A stretch of 64,000 nucleotides of DNA from RGDT01 sp964630925 (lineage in GTDB: Bacteria; Planctomycetota; Planctomycetia; Gemmatales; Gemmataceae), in assembly GCA_964630925.1 (NCBI GenBank), contig CAZVZK010000010.1, forward strand, positions 52,161 through 116,160. Reading direction: 5' to 3'. Within the stretch, counting starts at the first letter, position 1, and every line of letters begins with the position of its first letter. The notes below the pieces were generated by a model. That model had not been told where the DNA came from. It saw only the letters and a program-made list of their open reading frames with translations, and made no database searches. Below are positions 59,006 to 64,000 of the stretch, one piece after another. The position numbers and the translations under genes are program-made.

Positions 59006-61107
59006 CACTTGCCCCCCGGCGGGACGTGCTTCTCCAGCCACGCGAACACCTCCTTGTGCCAGTGCTCGCTGTTCTTCGGCTTCAACACCCAGTGCCCCTC
59101 GTCGGGGAAGTTCACGAACCGCGACGGCACCTTCTGCCGCTGCAGGGCCGTGAACAGCTCGTGGCCCTGCCCGATCGGGCAACGGAAGTCGAGGTCGTTG
59201 TGGATGACTAGCATCGGGGTCTTGAACTTACCGAGGTTGCCCGCCAGCCGCTGCGGCGAGTGCTTCTCGTAGCTCTCGCGGTTCTTGCCCCACGGCGGCC
59301 CGCCGTGCTCCCACTCGTCGAACCACAGCTCGTCCGTCGTCCCGTACATGCTGTCGAAGTTCCACACCGAGCAGTGGCTGATGAGGCACTTGAACTTGCC
59401 CGTGTTGACGGCGAACCAGTTCATCATGTAGCCGCCGAACGACGCGCCGGCGGCGCCGATGCGGTCCTTGTCCACGTAGGGCAGCTTCTCGACGTGATCC
59501 AGCCCCTTCATGAGGTCCTCGTAGCACTTGCCGCCCCAGTCGGCGGTGATCTCATCGACGTACTTCTGCCCGAAGCCGGTGCTGCCGCGCGGGTTGGGCA
59601 GGGCCACGACGTAGCCCCGCGCCGCCCACGCCTGCGGGCACCAGCGGTAGCTCCAACCGTCCTCCCACGCCCCCTGCGGCCCGCCGTGGACGAGGAACGC
59701 GACGGGGTACTTCTTCGTCGCGTCGAAGCCGGGCGGCTTGAGGATCCACATCTGCATCGGCGTGCCGCCGGCGCCCTTGACGGTGACGCTCTCCGCCTCG
59801 GGCAGGTCGAGCGTGCCGAGCAGGCGGCGGTTGACGTGGCTGATCTGGCGTGCCTCGGGCTCGCCGCGGTCCTTGACGAACACCTCGGCCGGGCTCTTGA
59901 GACGCGCCCGCGTGAACGCCAGCACCCCGTCGGCGTTAGCCGACAGCCCCGCATTGTGCCCCGTCGTCGCGAGGGGTGTCACGCCAATGTCCTTCGATGC
60001 ATCGAGCTTGCCCACCACCGTCGAGCCCTTCAGGGCGTAGGTGATGAACAGGTCGTCGCCCTTGCCCCACTCCAGCTCGTCGATCGAGATGTCGATGCTG
60101 GATGTGATCGTTTGTGGCTTGGCGTCCAGCCAGCCGTCCGCACTGACGCTGGCCAACTTCACCTCCCACTTGTCGGCCTCATAGCCGGGCTTCTTCTGGG
60201 AGCGCCAGGCCAACCGCTTGCCGTCCGGCGAGAAGCGCGGGGCGCCGTCGGCCGCCTTGTTGCTCGTCAGCACCTCAACTTTGCCGCCGCCCTTGACCGG
60301 AACACGCACGAGGTCGAAGTTGGTGTTCCAGGCCTCGTCCGTCTCCGGCGAGGCCACCGTGATGAGGTACTCGCCGTCGGGGCTGAACGTGAAGTCGTCG
60401 CCGGACTGGAAGGTCGAGGAGTTGGGGATGAAGTCGCGGTCGCCGCTGGTCACGCCGACGGGCTCGCCGCCCTTGCCGCCGTTGAAGGGCATCACGAACA
60501 GGTGGTGCCGCTTGTCCTCGACGTAGCTGTCCCAGTGGCGGTAGAAGAGTTTGGTGAACGTCTTCGCCTTCACCGGGCTCTTCTCGATCTCCTCCTGCTT
60601 CTTCTTGTTCGCCGCGTCGGCCTCCTTGTACGGCTTGGCGGAGAATTCGGGGAACACCGCCGACACGAACGCGATCTGCTTGCCGTCACGCGACCACACG
60701 GCGCCGCCGGCGTCGGTGGAGATGGTGGTGAGCTGGCGGGCCTCCCCCCCGTCGAGGGCGATGGCCCAGAGCTGCATCGAGCCGGAGCGGCTGGACTCGA
60801 ACAGGATGTGCTTGCCGTCCGGCGACCAGCGCGGGCGGCGGTCCTTCTTGTCCGTGGTCGTGAGCTGCTTCGGCTCGCCCTTCGCTGTCGGCGCAAGCCA
60901 GATGGTCGATGACGAGGAGTTCTTCTCCAGATCGACGACGGAGACCGAGTAGGCGACCCACTTCCCGTCGGGGCTGATGTGCGGGTCGGCGACGCGTTTG
61001 AACTTGAACAGGTCATCGATCTTCATGGGCCGCCGCTTGTCGGCGGCGACGGCGGGGGCGAGGGCGAGGACGAGGAAGGCGAGGGACAGGACCAGGAAGC
61101 GTTCCAT
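59005..61107 (-). CDS. S9 family peptidase (acylaminoacyl-/prolyl-oligopeptidase type)
   Basis: 700 residues with a signal peptide (VLSLAFLVLALAPAVAA), so it is probably periplasmic. A beta-propeller made of WD/TolB-like units follows (ISPDGKWVAYSVS, WSPDGKHILFESS, FSPDGKRLAWRSQ). The C-terminal alpha/beta-hydrolase has Ser556 in GASFGG, Asp640 in LDFRCP and His672 in EGHWV, the full triad. These enzymes cleave short peptides. It is the first gene of the unit with two MgtC genes, which is an unusual pairing. Confidence 0.92.
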   Translation of the reverse strand: MERFLVLSLAFLVLALAPAVAADKRRPMKIDDLFKFKRVADPHISPDGKWVAYSVSVVDLEKNSSSSTIWLAPTAKGEPKQLTTTDKKDRRPRWSPDGKHILFESSRSGSMQLWAIALDGGEARQLTTISTDAGGAVWSRDGKQIAFVSAVFPEFSAKPYKEADAANKKKQEEIEKSPVKAKTFTKLFYRHWDSYVEDKRHHLFVMPFNGGKGGEPVGVTSGDRDFIPNSSTFQSGDDFTFSPDGEYLITVASPETDEAWNTNFDLVRVPVKGGGKVEVLTSNKAADGAPRFSPDGKRLAWRSQKKPGYEADKWEVKLASVSADGWLDAKPQTITSSIDISIDELEWGKGDDLFITYALKGSTVVGKLDASKDIGVTPLATTGHNAGLSANADGVLAFTRARLKSPAEVFVKDRGEPEARQISHVNRRLLGTLDLPEAESVTVKGAGGTPMQMWILKPPGFDATKKYPVAFLVHGGPQGAWEDGWSYRWCPQAWAARGYVVALPNPRGSTGFGQKYVDEITADWGGKCYEDLMKGLDHVEKLPYVDKDRIGAAGASFGGYMMNWFAVNTGKFKCLISHCSVWNFDSMYGTTDELWFDEWEHGGPPWGKNRESYEKHSPQRLAGNLGKFKTPMLVIHNDLDFRCPIGQGHELFTALQRQKVPSRFVNFPDEGHWVLKPKNSEHWHKEVFAWLEKHVPPGGK

Positions 61108-61179
61108 CGGCGGGTGTCTCCGGGGTGATTGTTGATTCTTGTACGGAGGCGCGGGCCATTGGGCGACGCCGGGCGAGCG

Positions 61180-61240
61180 GCACGGCGTCAGCGTGCCGTG
61201 CTTCGGTTCAGGCGAGCGGGCCCGTCAGGACCCGAGTGGT
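61180..61240. repeat. Small hairpin and fragment of the 28177 palindrome family
   Basis: GCACGGC (61180-61186) pairs with GCCGTGC (61195-61201). Next to it, 61209-61238 reads AGGCGAGCGGGC then CCGTCAGGACCCGAGTGG, close to one outer arm and its continuation at 28176-28209. It lies between the divergent peptidase and PilZ genes. Confidence 0.4.
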
Positions 61241-61339
61241 GGCGCGGCGCTCCTCTTGGAATTCCGTCAAACCGTTTTGACGGACGGCGGGCCGTGGACG
61301 AAGATGAAGTTGCCCCCAGGCCTACCCCAGGGACCGACC

Positions 61340-61687
61340 ATGACGCAGCCGGAGAAGGCCGCCGCGCCGGCGGAGCGACGCCGGCACCTGCGTATCGTCC
61401 CGCGCCGCAAGCTGTCCTGCGACGCCGAGGGCCCAACCGGCCCGCCCGAACGCGGCGAAGTGCAGGACCTTTCGGCCGGCGGCCTCGCCTTCCTGTGCCC
61501 ACGCGGCTGGAAGTCCGGCGAGGTGCTGAAGGTCCGCATGATCGCCCCCGCCGGCGCCTTCCTCCTCGAGGCCGACCTGCGCGTCACGCGCTCGGCCCGC
61601 TTGCGCTCCGGCGACTGGCTGGTGGCCGGAGCCTTCCTCGAATGGCTGTCGCCGGGCGAGATCGGCCCGTTCCTCGTCAACGATTGA
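61340..61687 (+). CDS. Short PilZ domain protein
   Basis: 115 residues, cytosolic. RRRHLRIVPRRKLSC gives the RxxxR part and DLSAGGLAFLCPRG the (D/N)xSxxG part of the PilZ c-di-GMP site; the rest is the PilZ barrel (VLKVRMIAPAGAFLLEADLR). ATG 61340 was chosen because the frame before it is not PilZ-like; an ATG at 61304 would add 12 residues. Its last 11 bases overlap the tail of the convergent UPF0316 gene. Confidence 0.8.
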   Translation: MTQPEKAAAPAERRRHLRIVPRRKLSCDAEGPTGPPERGEVQDLSAGGLAFLCPRGWKSGEVLKVRMIAPAGAFLLEADLRVTRSARLRSGDWLVAGAFLEWLSPGEIGPFLVND

Positions 61688-62231
61688 CGCCGGCCAGCCG
61701 GAGCAGCCCCGGCAGCGCCGCCCTGCGCGGCGCCGGCGCGACCCCCGCCGCCGCCGACTGGATCGCCTCCACGGAGTAGAAGACGCCGGGGTCGAAGGCG
61801 TCGAGCAGCGCCACGACCGCCGGCAGCTCGCGCCGCGGCACCACCGTCAGGATGACCGTGACGGGGCCGTTCGCCCCCTGCCCCGGCAGGAAGGTGACCC
61901 CGTACTGGGCCGCCTTCAGGCCCTCGACGAGCGCCCCGGCGTCCTTGTGCGTGACGACCCGGACGACGACGCTGCCCAGCGCCAGCGCCTGCTCGACGAG
62001 CAGGCCCAGGTAGTTGCCGAGGGTGAAGCCGGCGGCGAAGGACAGGGCGCAGCGGAGGTCGTCGAGGTTCTGCATCACGCACTTGATGGCAGACAGCCAC
62101 AGGCAGATCTCGAAGAAGCCGAGGACGGGGGCGGCGTACTTCATGCCGCGGGCGATGCAGATGGTGCGGAGCGTGGACAGGGTGACGACGGCCAGCTCGG
62201 CGAAGAAGATGTACACGATCAGAGACTGCAC
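61677..62231 (-). CDS. UPF0316/DUF2179 family membrane protein
   Basis: 184 residues. Three N-terminal helices (IVYIFFAELAVVTLSTLRTICI, APVLGFFEICLWLSAIKCVM, ALSFAAGFTLGNYLGLLVEQ) make up the DUF5698 part. A DUF2179-type soluble domain follows (VVRVVTHKDAGALVEGL, GPVTVILTVVPRRELPAV). This is the UPF0316 family; DUF2179 may bind nucleotides. GTG 62231 is used because GGAG lies 7 bases upstream and the protein then starts at the usual place; no ATG lies nearby. It is convergent with PilZ, overlapping by 11 bases. Confidence 0.82.
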   Translation of the reverse strand: MQSLIVYIFFAELAVVTLSTLRTICIARGMKYAAPVLGFFEICLWLSAIKCVMQNLDDLRCALSFAAGFTLGNYLGLLVEQALALGSVVVRVVTHKDAGALVEGLKAAQYGVTFLPGQGANGPVTVILTVVPRRELPAVVALLDAFDPGVFYSVEAIQSAAAGVAPAPRRAALPGLLRLAGVNR

Positions 62232-62331
62232 GGACGCTCTCCACAAGGCGGGCGGCTCGCCCGCCGGGGATAGCCGGGGGCGGGGAAGGATGCAACGCCG
62301 ATCCACGCCGATCCACGCCCGGCCCAAACGA

Positions 62332-62363
62332 AGGACGCCGGCGCGTCGCCGCGCCGGCGTCCT
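62332..62363 (-). terminator. Terminator of the lipoprotein operon
   Basis: A perfect 14-bp stem (62332-62345 with 62350-62363, loop TCGC) lies 24 bases after the lipoprotein stop. On the minus strand it is followed by TCGTTTGGG, a short T-rich run. Confidence 0.68.
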
Positions 62364-62387
62364 CCCTGGCCCCGTTGCCCCGCCCGG

Positions 62388-62837
62388 TCATTTCCCCGAG
62401 GTGGATACCTCGATGGGCGCCAGCTCCTGTGGCTTCTTCTCGACCGTGATGCGGATGGCCGAATCCTCCTTCTTCGCATACCTGCCGTTGAGCTGGTCCC
62501 CCTCCCAGTGGGTCGAGATGGGGTTGAAACGTACCGGCCAGGTGACCGTCACGTCATACTCCCCCGGAGGGGCGCCGTCGCCGGTCTCGAAGGTGGAAAG
62601 CTTGAACTCCCCGTTCTCGTCCGTCTGCCCCGAAGGGATGTACGGCCGCTCGCCCACCCGCTCGCGGGGGTGGAAGGTGACGAAGACGCCCTTGGCCGCC
62701 TTGCCGTCCACACGCACCACCCCCTTGACCGGGTAGGTCTTCAGCCAACCCGGCCCCCCGCATCCGGCTTGCAGGACGGCCAGCAGCACCACCGCCCCGA
62801 GGAGGCCACGCGCGGGCCTCCAGCCAAACTGTCGCAT
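62388..62837 (-). CDS. Lipoprotein with transthyretin-like domain
   Basis: 149 residues. A lipobox LQAGC puts the lipidated Cys at position 26. The mature part, YPVKGVVRVDGKAAKGVFVTFHP, then GQTDENGEFKLSTFETGDGAP and PGEYDVTVTW, is the carboxypeptidase-regulatory/transthyretin-like fold that planctomycetes use in many small surface lipoproteins. It starts 16 bases after the DUF1559 stop on the same strand, a pairing seen often in this phylum. It is followed by a terminator. Confidence 0.82.
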   Translation of the reverse strand: MRQFGWRPARGLLGAVVLLAVLQAGCGGPGWLKTYPVKGVVRVDGKAAKGVFVTFHPRERVGERPYIPSGQTDENGEFKLSTFETGDGAPPGEYDVTVTWPVRFNPISTHWEGDQLNGRYAKKEDSAIRITVEKKPQELAPIEVSTSGK

Positions 62838-62853
62838 CGCGATGCCCTACCTC

Positions 62854-63828
62854 TCAATAGTTGGGGACGACTTCGCCCTTGCCCCTGGTCACGAGGAAGG
62901 CCAGCGTGCAATTGCTCATGCCGTTCGTGACCATCCGCACGGAGCCGTCCGCCAGCAGGATGTTGGCGCCGCCGGAGTGGAAGCTGTAGAGCCCCCGGCC
63001 CCGCGCGTTCGTGCAGTTCACGACGCAGGGCCCTTCCGCCCCCGTGCCGTCGAACAGCGAGCCCGCGAACCAGTTCTCCCCGCTCAGGGCGTCCCCCCAG
63101 CCCGCCCCCGTGAACGTGCCCGTGCCCGCCTTCTTGCCCACGTTGTACAGGTCCGGCCGTCCGGCCAGCTCGGCGATCAGGGTCGTGTTGGAGGTGCCGT
63201 CCGTGATCTTCAGGATCGGCGTCCCCGTGACGGCGTCGTTCGGGAACATGGCCACGGCCGTGCTCAACACGCCGTCGCGGTCGCCACCGCCGCCGCCGGC
63301 CCAGCAGCCGCCCATCGTGCTCCCCAAGACGCCCGTCGTGACCGTGTAGTCGCCCGCCGCGGCGCTCCAGGTGATATTCGTCATCGGCCAGCCCTTGACG
63401 AGCGCGCCTGCGGGCACAGGCCCCTCCGTGTACACCCGGTTCACGGTCGGCGAGGACGGGCACTTGAACATCTTCAGGTGCGTACTCATCACCGCCAGGT
63501 TGCCCGTGTCGCCGATGCCCCCGGCCTGGTTGTACCCCCGGTAGAGCGGCTCCTGCTCCAGGTACGGCAGCAGGTACACCCCCCAGGAGGTGGCCCCGGG
63601 GACGGTGCCGATGAGCTTGTAGGCCGGCGGGAAGTAGCCGTTGGCGCTCTCGTAGTTGTGGAACGCCAGCCCGATCTGCTTGAGGTTGTTCTGGCACTGC
63701 ATGCGGGCCGCGGCGTCCCGCACCTTCTGCACCGCCGGCAGCAAGAGCCCGATGAGGATCGCGATGATCGCGATGACGACGAGCAGCTCGATCAGCGTGA
63801 AACCTCGGCGCGAACGACGATGGAACAT
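62854..63828 (-). CDS. DUF1559 prepilin-like protein
   Basis: 324 residues. The N-terminus is a type IV pilin/pseudopilin signal: RRSRRGFTLIELLVVIAII with the cleavage Gly before FTLIE, then a hydrophobic helix and VQKVRDAAARMQCQNNLKQI. The DUF1559 domain follows and ends with HSGGANILLADGSVRMV, the usual His-DG pattern. These are the very abundant planctomycete surface proteins; they are processed by a prepilin peptidase and exposed on the surface. GGAGGGC precedes ATG 63828. Confidence 0.92.
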   Translation of the reverse strand: MFHRRSRRGFTLIELLVVIAIIAILIGLLLPAVQKVRDAAARMQCQNNLKQIGLAFHNYESANGYFPPAYKLIGTVPGATSWGVYLLPYLEQEPLYRGYNQAGGIGDTGNLAVMSTHLKMFKCPSSPTVNRVYTEGPVPAGALVKGWPMTNITWSAAAGDYTVTTGVLGSTMGGCWAGGGGGDRDGVLSTAVAMFPNDAVTGTPILKITDGTSNTTLIAELAGRPDLYNVGKKAGTGTFTGAGWGDALSGENWFAGSLFDGTGAEGPCVVNCTNARGRGLYSFHSGGANILLADGSVRMVTNGMSNCTLAFLVTRGKGEVVPNY

Positions 63829-64000
63829 GGAAAGCCCTCCGGAGAGTGGGGACGTGGGAGTCATCCTATCGCCCGGGCCTCACCACCGGAAATGAAATCC
63901 GGGTGAGCGGTGAACGCCGCCCCGCCCCGCCGTGTCTGATCGTGTGCCGTGGGCGCACGACAAGGATTGTAATCAGGCGGCCTGCGCGTGCCTATTCTGC
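63829..64000. other. Upstream region of the DUF1559 gene
   Basis: No gene is visible to the window end. It should hold the promoter of the DUF1559-lipoprotein operon. I see no clear -10/-35 pair. Confidence 0.4.

Overview
The window is high-GC DNA from a planctomycete, most likely a member of the Gemmataceae. The support is the set of lineage-typical families: two proteins with the TIGR02996 repeat-companion domain, a DUF1559 prepilin-like protein, a DUF1501 Tat-exported protein, secreted TPR-CHAT proteases, PQQ-propeller proteins, a eukaryote-like Ser/Thr kinase with a DUF4384-like tail, and a short protein of the Gemmata family ending in a GPHVRGCW-type motif. I cannot name the genus. I see no transposase, integrase, CRISPR array or rRNA, so this looks like ordinary chromosome with small accessory patches.

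Layout. 1-1717: end of an HD-GYP-like gene, a PilZ protein, a WD40 protein and tRNA-Ala(CGC). 1802-11204: two large paralogous secreted TPR-CHAT proteins on either side of a multi-pass membrane protein, then a small secreted protein. 11322-13603: two PDZ proteases on the minus strand, one of them apparently catalytically dead. 13891-17520: a TetR-FtsX-ATPase-HlyD (DevBCA/CecR-like) export operon with a visible promoter and a 19-bp palindrome at its start. 17747-20462: LysM protein and a large secreted protein. 20544-23469: a DUF4365 two-gene module, DUF1501, and a PD-(D/E)XK-like gene. 23475-28138: a probable co-oriented unit with a TPR-like membrane protein, a PQQ propeller and two tandem zinc-ribbon membrane proteins. 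28468-37172: a B12 radical SAM enzyme, HtrA, a PQQ protein behind a Ser/Thr kinase, and a TIGR02996-LRR protein coupled to a RlaP-type nucleotidyltransferase. 37303-43240: a HEAT protein, then an alpha-2-macroglobulin fused to an anti-sigma-like N-terminus and overlapping its ECF sigma gene. 43306-45538: a three-gene unit with a HEPN-like RxxxxH protein. 45632-53733: AI-2E transporter, then four consecutive vWA genes, two of them BatA/N-terminal-aerotolerance-like. 53908-64000: glycerol kinase, TIGR02996-LRR, a zinc-ribbon membrane protein, two MgtC paralogues overlapping an S9 peptidase, a second PilZ protein, a UPF0316 protein, a lipoprotein and a DUF1559 protein.

The most interesting items are (i) the anti-sigma/alpha-2-macroglobulin fusion with its ECF sigma factor, which looks like a one-polypeptide envelope-proteolysis sensor; (ii) the HEPN-containing three-gene unit and the DUF4365 pair, both candidate conflict or defence modules; (iii) a pseudo-HtrA with a PDZ domain between its two barrel halves and Cys in place of the catalytic Ser; and (iv) several families of intergenic repeats and palindromes placed right at stop codons. 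Intergenic stretches are generally short. Several gene pairs overlap by 1 to 4 bases and so are probably translationally coupled.
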